Assembly: GCF_029889885.1 (NCBI RefSeq)
Contig: NZ_JARANY010000018.1
Location: 1-58,943 of the forward strand
From: Chromohalobacter sp. 296-RDG
Lineage (GTDB): Bacteria > Pseudomonadota > Gammaproteobacteria > Pseudomonadales > Halomonadaceae
DNA: 58,943 nucleotides
Direction of reading: 5' to 3'
The position numbers and the translations under genes were made by a program. The notes under the pieces are model-generated. The model saw only the letters and a program-made list of their open reading frames with translations, did not search any database and was not told the DNA's origin. This document shows positions 17,317-26,109 of the stretch, piece after piece (the first letter of the stretch is position 1; the number at the start of each line of letters is the position of its first letter).

Positions 17317-18486
17317 ATGTCGGGTGCCCGTTTGCTTCCCTTGCTGGTGGGCTGTGTGATGTTGTCGCCACTGGCGATCGATATTTACCTGCCGTCACTG
17401 ACGGTCATGGCGCATGAGTTCGACGTTCGGTTCAGTCGACTCCAGTTCACCGTGACATTACTCTTGCTAAGCGTTGGTCTGGGGCAGGTGTTAGTCGGCC
17501 CGCTGACTGATCGTTTCGGACGTCGCCCGGTGCTGCTTTGCGGCACTGTGGTGTATATGGTGGGGGCACTGCTGGGCATGATGGCGACCAGTCTCGGGCC
17601 GCTTTACGTATCGCGTGTGCTGCAAGGCCTGGGGGCTTGCGCGAGCATGACGGTGGCCTTTGCCGCAGTGCGTGATTGCTTCACGGCCGAGCAAGGCGCG
17701 AAACTCTACAGTTATCTCAATGGAGCGCTGTGCATCATTCCTGCATTGGCACCAGTCATCGGCGGGAGCTTAGCGGTGACCTTCGGTTGGCGCAGCAATT
17801 TTGCGTTCATGTTCGTCTTCGCGGCGGTGCTGGGAGTGGTCGCCTTATGGCGTTTCACCGAGACACGGCCTCAGGACACGGTTCCCGAACGGCGACTTTA
17901 TCATTGGGCCCGCTACCGACCGGTGCTGACGAGTGTTCGCTTTGTCTATTTCGCGGGGCTGGCCGGGGTGATCATGTCGGCAATCCTGGTGTATGTGTCG
18001 ACCGCACCGGTCATACTGGTAGACCGGCTGGGACTTTCGGAACTGGCATTCAGCGGTTGGTTCGGCGCCAACGCTGTAGTCAATATTCTGGCGTTTTTCT
18101 TCGCACCCCGCCTCATTCACCGCCTCGGGCGCGTCGGGACCGTGCGTCTAGGGCTGGGGTTGATCATCGTCTCGGGCGTCTTGCAGGCGCTTATCGTTAC
18201 GGCATTGCCGCTGTCGTCAGTCGGCTTCATGGGACCGGTAGGGGTGCTCTCCGTGGGCTTTTCACTGGCGTTGGGGGCAACCTCGAGCCTAGCGCTGGAG
18301 CCGTTTCGTGAGCGTGCCGGGACGGCGGCTGCTTTGCTGGGCGCCTTGCAGTTGGGCGGCGGTGCGTTGTTGGCTACGCTATTGCTGGCGATGCCGTTAT
18401 CGCCGCAATGGGCCCTGGCATTGGTCGGCGTTGTGTTGGTGTCGCCCTTGCTGTGGCTTTCCTGGCGAGTGGCGCCGACGGCATGA
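17317..18486 (+). CDS. Bcr/CflA-type MFS drug efflux transporter
   Basis: A 389-residue major facilitator protein with 12 predicted membrane helices, DHA1 class. Diagnostic segments are LAIDIYLPSLTVMAHEF in helix 1 and VGLGQVLVGPLTDRFGRRPVLL (the cytosolic motif A) between helices 2 and 3, then SRVLQGLGACASMTVAFAAVRD in helix 4. This is the Bcr/CflA branch, proton-driven export of small molecules. GGAGG at 17308-17312 supports the ATG at 17317 over an in-frame start at 17203. It is transcribed away from the lipoprotein operon. Substrate unknown. Confidence 0.87.
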   Translation: MSGARLLPLLVGCVMLSPLAIDIYLPSLTVMAHEFDVRFSRLQFTVTLLLLSVGLGQVLVGPLTDRFGRRPVLLCGTVVYMVGALLGMMATSLGPLYVSRVLQGLGACASMTVAFAAVRDCFTAEQGAKLYSYLNGALCIIPALAPVIGGSLAVTFGWRSNFAFMFVFAAVLGVVALWRFTETRPQDTVPERRLYHWARYRPVLTSVRFVYFAGLAGVIMSAILVYVSTAPVILVDRLGLSELAFSGWFGANAVVNILAFFFAPRLIHRLGRVGTVRLGLGLIIVSGVLQALIVTALPLSSVGFMGPVGVLSVGFSLALGATSSLALEPFRERAGTAAALLGALQLGGGALLATLLLAMPLSPQWALALVGVVLVSPLLWLSWRVAPTA

Positions 18487-18545
18487 GTTTGTAAATATAC
18501 GCAAGGCAACGTGACGTGCCAGGCGGCAGACATCAAGGAGCAGCC

Positions 18546-18836
18546 ATGTTCATCGTATCACTGGAGTATGTGGTCGATCCGGACACGGTCGAGCCATATC
18601 GAATGGCTCATATGGCATGGGTGCGGGAAGGCATCGAGCGTGGCGTGTTCATCGCGTCGGGGCGTAAATCGCCACCGAGTGGTGGCATCATTTTGGCCAG
18701 AGCGACGTCGCGGGAGCGTTTAACGGCCTGGCTTGATGAAGACCCATTTATCGTCGCCGGCGTGGCGCAATATCATGTCGAGGAATTTCTGCCGACGACG
18801 GTAGGCAATGGTTTCGAGGTGCTCAAGGGAATATGA
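18546..18836 (+). CDS. YciI-like protein
   Basis: A 96-residue protein of the YciI/YCII superfamily (dimeric alpha-beta barrel). The start MFIVSLEYVV, the central HMAWVREGIERGVFIASGRKSP and PFIVAGVAQYHVEEF fit the family, including a conserved His/Asp pair. Functions in the superfamily range from chlorohydrolase-like to accessory roles and none can be assigned. AAGGAG at 18535-18541 supports the ATG. It follows the MFS gene by 59 bases and could share its transcript. Confidence 0.82.
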   Translation: MFIVSLEYVVDPDTVEPYRMAHMAWVREGIERGVFIASGRKSPPSGGIILARATSRERLTAWLDEDPFIVAGVAQYHVEEFLPTTVGNGFEVLKGI

Positions 18837-18908
18837 GGCCTGTTGGTGCCATGTGTATAGAGCGAGACGAGAGGCCGGCGTGTCTCAGGGAACGAGGATG
18901 ATAAAGCG

Positions 18909-19856
18909 ATGAGTGAAACACTCCAGCCTGCCGCAAGCGATGGTGATGCATGGCTAATTCTCAATGGTAAATCCGCCCAGCTTCCGGAGATCCGAGAGGC
19001 GGTGGAGCGTGTGCGTGAAGAGGGTCACCCCCTGGCGGTGCGGGTGACCTGGGAAGTCGGTGATGGCGTGCGCTTGGCACGGGAAGCCAGCGAAGCGGGT
19101 ATTAAACGTATCATCGCCGGCGGCGGCGATGGAACGGTCAACGAGGTCGTTGGCGGCTTGATGCAACTGACCCAAGCTGCAAGGCCGACCCTCGGCATCC
19201 TTCCGCTGGGCAGTGCCAACGATTTCGCACGTGGCCTGGAATTGCCATTGGCCCCTCTCGAGGCGTTGCGCGTGGCGTTGGAGGCCCGCCCCCACGATAT
19301 AGACGTGGGCAGTCTGGGGGGGGATTATTTCATCAACCTTGCCTCGGGCGGCTTCGGCGCCCAGATCACCAATTCGACGCCGGCCCCCCTCAAGCGCCTT
19401 TTAGGGGGGGGCGCCTATTCGTTGATGGGCATGCTCAAGGCCTGGAATTACCAACCATACCAAGGCCGTTTGCGGCTCCCCGATGGAGAGCGCAACGTTC
19501 CCTTGTTCCTGCTCGCTCTGGGCAATGGCTCTCACGCGGGAGGCGGCCAGCAGTTGACTCCCCTGGCAAAGGTAGATGATGGCCTACTGGAACTGCTTAT
19601 CGTGCGTCATTTCACCTCGCTCAGGGAGATGAAGCAGCTTATCGACGAGCTGGAAAACCTCCCCGAAAGCGGCGAGTTCGTCGAGTACTTGCAGGTGCCT
19701 TGGGTCGAATTCGCAAGTGAAGCGGCCCTGCCGCTGAATCTTGATGGCGAGCCTTGTTGCCACGCGCGCTTTCGCGCTGAGTTGATACCCGGAGCGCTTT
19801 CCTTGGCGGCGCCTTCGTCGTCTGCACTGTACTCATGTCAAAACGATGAGGGGTGA
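18909..19856 (+). CDS. yegS: YegS-like lipid kinase
   Basis: A 315-residue kinase of the DAGK_cat family. It would phosphorylate a lipid (phosphatidylglycerol or diacylglycerol in relatives) at the inner face of the membrane using ATP. The nucleotide motif GGGDGTVNEVVGGL is near residue 75, GSANDFARGL near 103, and the C-terminal beta-sandwich domain has the conserved GNGSHAGGG and VDDGLLELLIV. Length is slightly above the roughly 300 of E. coli YegS. The ATG sits behind a weak AGCGATG context. Likely monocistronic. Confidence 0.9.
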   Translation: MSETLQPAASDGDAWLILNGKSAQLPEIREAVERVREEGHPLAVRVTWEVGDGVRLAREASEAGIKRIIAGGGDGTVNEVVGGLMQLTQAARPTLGILPLGSANDFARGLELPLAPLEALRVALEARPHDIDVGSLGGDYFINLASGGFGAQITNSTPAPLKRLLGGGAYSLMGMLKAWNYQPYQGRLRLPDGERNVPLFLLALGNGSHAGGGQQLTPLAKVDDGLLELLIVRHFTSLREMKQLIDELENLPESGEFVEYLQVPWVEFASEAALPLNLDGEPCCHARFRAELIPGALSLAAPSSSALYSCQNDEG

Positions 19857-19991
19857 GGCGCGATGATCTGTCTTGCGTGCTCGTTTGCCCAGGGCCCTTC
19901 GAGATGCTTACGCTTGAAATTAATTAATGCGTAAGTGCCAAAAGCCAACGAGCTTAACGTGGTGCATAAGGTGAATGACAAGAGGATCGAC

Positions 19992-20438
19992 ATGGACCCA
20001 TTTATGCAGGCAGCCATCGACGAGGCGCGCAAAGGATACGACGCGGGCGGGGTCCCCATCGGTTCTGTGCTTGTGCATCAGGGCGTTATCATCGGGCGTG
20101 GCCATAACCAACGCCAGCAGCGTGGCAGTGCCACTCTGCACGGTGAAATGGACGCCTTGGAAGATGCTGGCCGTTTGGCGGCGCATGTGTATCGTGAAGC
20201 GGTGCTTTATACCACACTGTCACCTTGTGTCATGTGTAGTGGCGCCATTTTGCTCCATGGCATCCCCGAGATCGTGATTGGCGAAAACTCGACTTTTCAA
20301 GGGGAGGAAACATTATTACGCCAACGTGGTGTCACGCTCACGGTATACGACAATCCGCAGTGCAAGGCGCTGATGGAACGGTTCATCGCCGAACGTCCCG
20401 AGATTTGGTACGAAGATATTGGCGAGCCCGGCACGTAG
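19992..20438 (+). CDS. Cytosine deaminase, yeast FCY1-like
   Basis: A 148-residue zinc deaminase of the CMP/dCMP deaminase fold that converts cytosine to uracil. Zinc site: H50 and proton-shuttle E52 in HGEMDA, C79 and C82 in SPCVMC. It looks unusually like the fungal enzyme, with shared GGVPIG, GRGHN, GSATLHGE, LYTTLSPC and the C-terminal ERPEIWYEDIGE (yeast ERPQDWFEDIGE). It is unrelated in fold to E. coli CodA. The ATG at 19992 follows AGAGGAT; an upstream in-frame start adds 19 unrelated residues. A role in pyrimidine salvage is the natural reading; no cytosine permease is adjacent. Confidence 0.88.
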   Translation: MDPFMQAAIDEARKGYDAGGVPIGSVLVHQGVIIGRGHNQRQQRGSATLHGEMDALEDAGRLAAHVYREAVLYTTLSPCVMCSGAILLHGIPEIVIGENSTFQGEETLLRQRGVTLTVYDNPQCKALMERFIAERPEIWYEDIGEPGT

Positions 20439-20455
20439 GGCTTGCCAACCCTGTA

Positions 20456-20480
20456 CCATGAGGCCTGGATGGCCTCATGG
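20456..20480 (+). terminator. Hairpin after the cytosine deaminase gene
   Basis: CCATGAGGCC (20456-20465) pairs perfectly with GGCCTCATGG (20471-20480) around TGGAT; a short GCTTTT follows. Probable terminator with a weak T tract. Confidence 0.65.
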
Positions 20481-20531
20481 GCTTTTAGGAAAGTGCCGGC
20501 CCCCGGCAAAATAAGCGACTCAAGGAGCGAA

Positions 20532-20969
20532 ATGATGACGTATAAGCAATGGACGATGAGTGCGTTGGCATTGGTGATGTCACTTGGCCTGACGGCCTGC
20601 GATAGCGGTGACGATCCCGCTCAGGAGACTTCAGACAATAGCGAACAGGCGGCTGAAGAAACCCAGCAAGCCGCTGATGAGTCCGGCGATGAAATGGCCG
20701 AGATGAGCGACGAAGCCAGCAACGACATGGAAGAAATGGGAGACGAAGCCGCCGAAGGAACTTCCAACGCCATGGACGAAGCGGGCGAACAGGTCGACGA
20801 AGCGCAAGACGCCACCTCAGACGCTGCCGATGAGGCTGGCGATACAATGGATAATGCCGCCGACGAAACACAAGAGGCAGCCGACGAAGCAACCGACGAA
20901 GCGGCGGATGAAATGGATCAAGCCGCCGACGAAATGGATCAAGCGGCTGATGGTGACAATCAGTCCTGA
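20532..20969 (+). CDS. Acidic, repeat-rich lipoprotein
   Basis: A 145-residue predicted lipoprotein: MMTYKQWTMSALALVMSLGL then lipobox LTAC, so the mature part should start at Cys24. Everything after it is built from Asp, Glu, Ala, Gln, Met and Asn with no basic residues, in an alternating pattern such as AADEAGDTMDNAADETQEAADE that suggests a long amphipathic helix or coiled coil. Two exact copies of DEMDQAA are near the end. AAGGAG at 20522-20527 sets the start. No family is recognised. An extremely acidic envelope protein fits a halophile; a Lpp-like spacer or cation-binding role is only a guess. Confidence 0.75.
   Translation: MMTYKQWTMSALALVMSLGLTACDSGDDPAQETSDNSEQAAEETQQAADESGDEMAEMSDEASNDMEEMGDEAAEGTSNAMDEAGEQVDEAQDATSDAADEAGDTMDNAADETQEAADEATDEAADEMDQAADEMDQAADGDNQS
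20907..20948 (+). repeat. Two tandem 21-base units inside the acidic lipoprotein gene
   Basis: Units at 20907-20927 and 20928-20948 both encode DEMDQAA and differ only at silent third positions, so the repeat is kept at protein level. Confidence 0.85.
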
Positions 20970-21031
20970 TATCGGCTCTGAGGGCGTTGGTAGGCGCCCA
21001 CTATAGGGGCTAGCTATAACGTCTATGGAAA

Positions 21032-21059
21032 TAAAAGAGCCCACCTAACGGTGGGCTCT
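21032..21059 (-). terminator. Rho-independent terminator of the cold-shock gene
   Basis: On the minus strand AGAGCCCACC pairs with GGTGGGCTCT around GTTA, followed by TTTTATTT. It lies 49 bases after the csp stop; the acidic lipoprotein gene converges on it. Confidence 0.88.
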
Positions 21060-21108
21060 CATGCGTTCGGAGCCTGCTATCGATCTCACGATCGCTGGGG
21101 TATCGGAA

Positions 21109-21315
21109 TCAACCGACCACCTTGATGTTGGACGCCTGCAGGCCTTTCTTGCCCTGGGTGACCTCAAAGCTCACTTTTTGGCCATCTTGCAGCGTTTTGA
21201 AGCCTTCAGCCTGGATCTCGGAGAAGTGTGCGAACAGGTCATCGCCACCATCTTCTGGAGAGATGAAGCCATAGCCTTTGGTGTCGTTAAACCACTTGAC
21301 AGTGCCAGTTGCCAT
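21109..21315 (-). CDS. CspA-family cold-shock protein
   Basis: A 68-residue single-strand nucleic acid binding protein, acting as an RNA chaperone. The cold-shock domain is complete: [15 protein letters not shown] holds RNP1 (KGYGFI) and DDLFAHF is RNP2, with the C-terminal QASNIKVVG. The ATG at 21313-21315 follows AAGGAA; the longer frame upstream is leader, not protein. A leader of about 150 bases would fit the long structured 5' UTR of csp genes. Whether it is cold-induced or constitutive (CspE/CspD-like) is not readable. Confidence 0.94.
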   Translation of the reverse strand: MATGTVKWFNDTKGYGFISPEDGGDDLFAHFSEIQAEGFKTLQDGQKVSFEVTQGKKGLQASNIKVVG

Positions 21316-21779
21316 TTTGAATTCCTTAACTGGCGAAGTAATGATGCGGGCCGACCCATGGGCGGCCATGGTACGTGGGTAAGACGAGGAGGGAATGCGC
21401 AAGGGACATCGAGAATTCGATTAACAGCTGACGACATTCGACTTGCCAACCTACGCAGCGGAAAATGCATTAGCCTAGGGTAGGCGTCAAGTTATTGCCG
21501 AGGGGCCTTTCCCGGTACCATGCACCGTCTATGCACAATAGATCGAAAATTCGGGGGGGCGTCCAGAGCGTCGGTATGTACGCCGTGGGTAAAGCATGGC
21601 GCCTTGATCGAAGGCATCATATTGCTGCCTGGAGTCTGTCTGACGAGCGTCGTCGCCTGGCATGCAAAATCGTCAACGACGCGGCGGGAACGTTGGCGCA
21701 GCCTGGGCGTCTGTCATGGTGATATCGCATCCTGGAGTTGGGGCGGATCACGCCAGTTCAATTTTGGAGGAGTTGTCAC
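21316..21779. other. Gap between the csp gene and the TM2 gene
   Basis: No convincing gene is seen in these 464 bases. The first part is the presumed csp leader on the minus strand. A TTGACG at about 21485-21490 (minus strand) could be its -35 element, but the -10 is poor. The remainder should hold the TM2 gene promoter. Overlapping short frames here lack good start signals. Confidence 0.5.
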
Positions 21780-22202
21780 GTGTCCCATACCGCCGTCGCT
21801 GCGAACGATACGCATAGCAAGGTCGTGGGCTACCTGTTGTGGATATTTGGCTTTACCGGCTCGCACCGTTTTTACTACGGCAAGCCCATTACCGGCACGA
21901 TTTGGTTTTTCACGTTAGGCCTGCTGGGCATCGGCTGGTTGGTCGACTTCTTCCTGATCCCGTTGATGGATCGTCAGGCGGACCTGCGTTTTCAGGCGGG
22001 ACCCACCAGCTACACCCTTGCCTGGATATTGCTTACTTTCTTGGGCATCTTCGGTCTGCATCGCATGTACATGGGGAAATGGCTGACCGGGTTGTTGTAT
22101 CTCGTCACCGGTGGGTTGTTCATGTTGGGTATCCTGTACGATTTCTGGACGCTCAATGACCAGATTTCGATGAAACATGCCAGGCGTGATCTGTTTGGCT
22201 GA
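21780..22202 (+). CDS. Membrane protein with two TM2 domains
   Basis: A 140-residue membrane protein made of two TM2 modules in tandem. Each has the TM2 signature of two helices with a G-x-H-R-x-Y-x-G-K motif: GSHRFYYGK near residue 32 and GLHRMYMGK near residue 95, each followed by helix-loop-(W)-x-(D)-x-F. TM2 proteins are widespread and their bacterial function is unknown. GTG at 21780 is chosen because GGAGGAG lies 8 bases before it; the ATG at 21738 lacks a ribosome binding site. Gap of 63 bases to exoD. Confidence 0.82.
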   Translation: MSHTAVAANDTHSKVVGYLLWIFGFTGSHRFYYGKPITGTIWFFTLGLLGIGWLVDFFLIPLMDRQADLRFQAGPTSYTLAWILLTFLGIFGLHRMYMGKWLTGLLYLVTGGLFMLGILYDFWTLNDQISMKHARRDLFG

Positions 22203-22265
22203 TAGTATGCGGTCTTCCACCGTGCAAGGCCATCATCGACAATCGCTCCCAAGGAGAAATCGCGC

Positions 22266-22841
22266 ATGGAGTCGCGCATCAGTTTGACCCAGTTGCTGGA
22301 AACGCTTGACGAGACCAACGATGGCAAGACCATCCGCCTGCAGGATATCGTTGAGACGTTTCGTTCGCGGGGCTTCGGCCCCCTGATTACCTTGCCTGCA
22401 TTGCTGGCATTCTTGCCCACTGGCGGTGTGCCCGGCGTGCCCACGCTATGTGCCGTGTTCATCGTCTTGATGGCGATGCAACAGTTGCTGGGGCGACAAT
22501 CGCCTTGGTTGCCGAGGAAATTGCGTGAGCGGGGTATCAGCCATGACAAGCTGCACCGCACCGTCAAACGCGTTCGTCCCTGGACGCAACGTATCGATAA
22601 GCTGCTGGCACAGCGCCTGGACATATTGTTGCAACCGGCCGCGCGCCGCCTCGTCGCGGTGTTGGTCATCGTGCTTGCGATAGGCATGATTCCTCTGGAA
22701 TTGCTCCCCTTTGCGGCGGCGATGCCGGCGCTGGCGATCACCGTCATCGGGCTGGGAATGACTGCGGACGATGGGCTGCTGCTGTTGATCGGTCTGTTAT
22801 TGACCGTGGGCACGGCCGTATTTGCCTTCTGGGTCTGGTAG
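22266..22841 (+). CDS. ExoD-family membrane protein
   Basis: A 191-residue protein of the ExoD family, named after a Rhizobium gene affecting exopolysaccharide and alkaline tolerance. Family features are the N-terminal LLETLDETNDGKTIRLQDIVETFRSRGFGPLI, the FLPTGGVPGVPT loop and four hydrophobic C-terminal segments. AAGGAGAAA precedes the ATG. Biochemical role is unknown. Confidence 0.85.
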   Translation: MESRISLTQLLETLDETNDGKTIRLQDIVETFRSRGFGPLITLPALLAFLPTGGVPGVPTLCAVFIVLMAMQQLLGRQSPWLPRKLRERGISHDKLHRTVKRVRPWTQRIDKLLAQRLDILLQPAARRLVAVLVIVLAIGMIPLELLPFAAAMPALAITVIGLGMTADDGLLLLIGLLLTVGTAVFAFWVW

Positions 22842-22908
22842 GCAGCGCGCCGCCTGGCGCGTCCGGTTCTATACTGCGTCTTTTCACGCTTCTACTCAGG
22901 AAACAGGT

Positions 22909-23550
22909 ATGTTCTTCGACGCCCAGTTTTGGCCGTTTCTAGTGGCGATCACACTGCTGACGCTGACGCCGGGCGTGGACACGCTTCTGGTCATTCGTAA
23001 CACCTCGCGCGGGGGCGTGCGCGATGGCATCTTGACCAGCGTTGCGATCTGCTCTGGCCTGTTCGTGCATGCCACCGTCTCGGCGCTCGGGATCTCGCTG
23101 ATCCTGCTGCAATCGGCATGGGCCTTCAACGCGCTCAAGCTGCTCGGCGCGGGATATTTGATCTGGTTGGGGCTCAGGAGTCTGGTTAGCGCCCGCAGAG
23201 GTAGCGGTTTACCAGTAGCCGAAATGGGCGTATGCAAGGAGCGGGTCAGCACTTGGGTGTCATTGCGTGAAGGCTTTCTCTCCAATGTGCTCAATCCCAA
23301 GACTGTCGTGTTCTATATGGCGTTTCTGCCGCAGTTCATTGCGCCGGGTGATCCGGCGTTGGCCAAGTCATTGTGGCTTGCAAGCGTGCATTTCGTACTT
23401 GCCAATATATGGCAGATGGGCGTGGTACTGATGGTGGGAAGTGCCGCCAGATGGCTAGCCAAACGCTGGGTATCGCGCATGATGGAAGGGGCCACCGGCA
23501 CTGTGCTGGTACTTTTCGGTGTCAAGCTGGCGCTGGCTCAGCGCCCCTGA
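22909..23550 (+). CDS. LysE/RhtB-family amino acid exporter
   Basis: A 213-residue inner-membrane exporter with six predicted helices. The first helix signature WPFLVAITLLTLTPGVDTLLVIRNTSRGG (TPGVD motif) and the central GAGYLIWLGLRSL and NPKTVVFYMAFLPQFI are typical of the LysE/RhtB family, which exports amino acids such as homoserine, threonine or lysine. AGGAAACAGGT supports the ATG at 22909. It starts 67 bases after exoD and converges on slt. Substrate unknown. Confidence 0.88.
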   Translation: MFFDAQFWPFLVAITLLTLTPGVDTLLVIRNTSRGGVRDGILTSVAICSGLFVHATVSALGISLILLQSAWAFNALKLLGAGYLIWLGLRSLVSARRGSGLPVAEMGVCKERVSTWVSLREGFLSNVLNPKTVVFYMAFLPQFIAPGDPALAKSLWLASVHFVLANIWQMGVVLMVGSAARWLAKRWVSRMMEGATGTVLVLFGVKLALAQRP

Positions 23551-23573
23551 GAAAGTCCGCAGGCCTTAGTGAT

Positions 23574-23601
23574 GCGCCGACGCCCTGAGGAGCGTCGGCG
23601 C
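23574..23601. terminator. Hairpin between convergent lysE-like and slt genes
   Basis: GCGCCGACGC (23574-23583) pairs perfectly with GCGTCGGCGC (23592-23601), loop of 8. T tract is poor on both strands, but position fits a shared terminator. Confidence 0.62.
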
Positions 23602-23607
23602 TTGCGT

Positions 23608-25593
23608 TTACGGGTTCTGGGCCAGCAACGTGGTGTCGTAAATGCCTTCACGTTCGGCCTGGGTCAGCAGTGCGACGCCTTGCGAATCGCCTTGTTTGGC
23701 GAGGCTCTCGAAGATGACGCGATACGTCAGCACGGCTTGCACGTAAGCGCGGGTTTCGTGGTATGGGATGCGCTCCACGAAGAGATCGAAATTACCGGAA
23801 GCCTCGCGCAGCCAACGGTCGACACTTCCGGGACCTGCGTTGTAAGCCGCAGCGGCGGCGAGGCGATTGCCTCGATAGCGCTCCATCATGTCGCGAATAT
23901 AAGCGCTCCCCAGGCGAATATTGGTGGTCGGCTCGAAGAGCTCGCCGCGGCTTGGTGCATCGATGTCCAGGTTGCGACTGACATGCGATGCGGTGTCCGG
24001 CATGAGCTGCATGAGCCCGCGTGCGCCGACCGGCGAGACCGCTTGGCGATTGAATGCGCTCTCCCGCCGAGAAATCGCCATCAGCAGGTAGGGGTCGACG
24101 CCGTTGCGTTGGCCCCACTGATCGAAGTTCGCTTTGTACGCTGAAGGAAAACGCCACGCCAGGGCATCCCATTGCTGGGCCATGATTGCTCCATGCACGG
24201 CCAGGTCGTACCAGCCCCGCTCCAGCGCGTAGGCGTTGAGTGCGGCGGTATCGGATGCACTGGCCTGGTCGATGGCGTGGAACCATTCGCTACGTGCGAG
24301 CCCTGGCTCATCGATGCGCCGCAGAGCCTCGCTGCGCTGGACGCTGGGTCGCATGGCGGCCAGCTCGCTTTGCAGTGGCGTGACGTCGGGCATATTCATA
24401 TTCAAGGCATAGGGCTGGCCGAGCTTGTCAGCGGCTGCGAAGGCAAAGAATCCGCGCTCCTGGGCGGCAAGTTGCCAAGCGGCTTGCGCGGACTCGGTGT
24501 CGCCACGCTGATTGAGTGCGCGGCCCAGCCAGTATTGCCAATGCGCCTTCTGGCGGGTGGCTTTCGGCATCGCATCGATCCAGTCGATGACCTCGCCCCA
24601 GTCCTGATCGGCCAGGGCATTGCGTACCCGCAATTCGAATAGGTCGCCATCCGCGAGACGGGGCAAGGCGTCGTCGGCCCAGCCAAGATTGTTATCGACG
24701 TCGCGTACCATCGAATAAAACGCCAGATCGTGCTCGATGGTATGGCGTTGCGTGTCGCTCAACGAGAGGTGGGGGGCGATCTTGCGCCAGGCCTCGAGCG
24801 CGGCCTCCGTGTCGGCGCGCGTGAAATTGTGCATGGCGGCCGTGAAGAGTGCGCCGCTGCCTTGCCCCTGGGGGCCGATATCGGTGGGGATTTCGGTAAT
24901 TGCCGCATAGTTACTGCGCAGGCGCTCGAGTGCGTCGATACCCGTGTCCCAGTCGCCGTCGAGCTGGTCTGCCAGGTAGCCGACGAGGCGACTCTCGCCG
25001 CCTTGCCAGGCCAGCGTCAGCCGTGTCCAGATATCGCCCTCGTCAATATCGCCGCGTTCGCGCAAGGTGTCGAACAACCGGTCGCAGGCGCTAGGTTGCG
25101 AATGGCCAACCCGCCATAGTTCGCGTCCGCCTTGCGCGGCTTCTTGTGGTTGGCGATCAAGCAGGGCGGTGTAGTAATAGCATTGCCGGATGGTGCCCGA
25201 GGGCTTGCCATCGCTGATGGCCAGCAGATCGTCGAAGCGGCCGTCGCGGCCAAATGCGATCTGTGCCTGGCCGCGCATCCAGTCCGATAGGGGCGAGTCG
25301 GTATGGCGTGCGATGTAGCTTTCTACCTCCACCGCAGGGGCGCTCGACAGATGCGCCTTGAGGCGGTGATATTCTACGTAGCCGGCCAGCACATGATCGT
25401 CGATGGCGGCGTTATCGATGCGTGACCAGCGGTGATCGCGGGCGGCATCGAGTGCGTCTTTCATGGCGCGATCTGCGGCGTCTAGCGCCTGAGTGTCGGA
25501 GTGTGCCTGGGCGGCGGTGACTTGTAACGCAAGTCCTAGCGAAGCCACCGATAATAGCGTCAGCCAGCGTTGGCGAAGCCGCGATGCGAGCAT
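23608..25593 (-). CDS. slt: Soluble lytic murein transglycosylase
   Basis: Periplasmic lytic transglycosylase of 661 residues that cleaves the MurNAc-GlcNAc bond with formation of 1,6-anhydroMurNAc. The order is signal peptide (ending AAQAHS, about residue 31), a long superhelical U- and L-domain region of paired helices (about 35-470) and the C-terminal SLT domain with LLMAISRRESAFNRQAVSPVGARGL split around catalytic E511. LMQLMPDTA and RLGSAYIRDMMERYRGN follow, with NAGPGSVDRWL. GGAG with the ATG at 25591-25593 gives the start. Divergent from the DUF1232 gene. Confidence 0.93.
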   Translation of the reverse strand: MLASRLRQRWLTLLSVASLGLALQVTAAQAHSDTQALDAADRAMKDALDAARDHRWSRIDNAAIDDHVLAGYVEYHRLKAHLSSAPAVEVESYIARHTDSPLSDWMRGQAQIAFGRDGRFDDLLAISDGKPSGTIRQCYYYTALLDRQPQEAAQGGRELWRVGHSQPSACDRLFDTLRERGDIDEGDIWTRLTLAWQGGESRLVGYLADQLDGDWDTGIDALERLRSNYAAITEIPTDIGPQGQGSGALFTAAMHNFTRADTEAALEAWRKIAPHLSLSDTQRHTIEHDLAFYSMVRDVDNNLGWADDALPRLADGDLFELRVRNALADQDWGEVIDWIDAMPKATRQKAHWQYWLGRALNQRGDTESAQAAWQLAAQERGFFAFAAADKLGQPYALNMNMPDVTPLQSELAAMRPSVQRSEALRRIDEPGLARSEWFHAIDQASASDTAALNAYALERGWYDLAVHGAIMAQQWDALAWRFPSAYKANFDQWGQRNGVDPYLLMAISRRESAFNRQAVSPVGARGLMQLMPDTASHVSRNLDIDAPSRGELFEPTTNIRLGSAYIRDMMERYRGNRLAAAAAYNAGPGSVDRWLREASGNFDLFVERIPYHETRAYVQAVLTYRVIFESLAKQGDSQGVALLTQAEREGIYDTTLLAQNP

Positions 25594-25731
25594 CTTCCAT
25601 GTCTCCTTGCTTGCCTGGCGGGATAATGATGTGATCATCCTCGCTCAGGGGACACGCCTTGGGTAGTGTTGTCGAATGGCGACACTCTGCATGATGACGC
25701 CAGCAGGCACGCAACGCCAAGGAGGCATGCC

Positions 25732-26064
25732 ATGAAGTTCATGCGAGGATTGGCCCTATGGTCGCGGCTCAAACAGCGCAGCGGGGCATTGATGCGCATC
25801 GCCCGCGCGCTGCGTGTGTTCGTGCCCATGCTGGGCGACGTGACTGCCGGTCGTTATCGCCCGGTGCCCTGGGCAGCGTGCGGCTGGATGACGGCGGCGG
25901 TGGCCTACTTGATCCTGCCATTCGATATCATTCCCGATTTCCTGATGCTCATCGGAGTGATCGATGACGTCTTCATCGTCGGCTGGTTGCTGACCCGCGT
26001 CGACCATTCGCTTGCGCCTTACCGCCGCTGGAAAGGCATCGATCCGCCCGATACCACGTCCTGA
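25732..26064 (+). CDS. DUF1232/YkvA-family membrane protein
   Basis: A 110-residue protein of the YkvA (DUF1232) family. The core WMTAAVAYLILPFDIIPDFLMLIGVIDD, with its PxDxxPD motif between two hydrophobic segments, is diagnostic. A basic N-terminal stretch precedes it. AAGGAGG at 25719-25725 supports the ATG at 25732. Function unknown. It lies upstream of htpG but htpG has its own heat-shock promoter. Confidence 0.83.
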   Translation: MKFMRGLALWSRLKQRSGALMRIARALRVFVPMLGDVTAGRYRPVPWAACGWMTAAVAYLILPFDIIPDFLMLIGVIDDVFIVGWLLTRVDHSLAPYRRWKGIDPPDTTS

Positions 26065-26109
26065 GATTGTAGCCCTTGACCATGGAAAACTATGGCTGGG
26101 CCGCAAACG

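Noticed and set aside
25618-25642. Fur-box-like GATAATGATGTGATCATC between slt and the DUF1232 gene
   Set aside because: The palindrome is imperfect and neither gene is iron-related.
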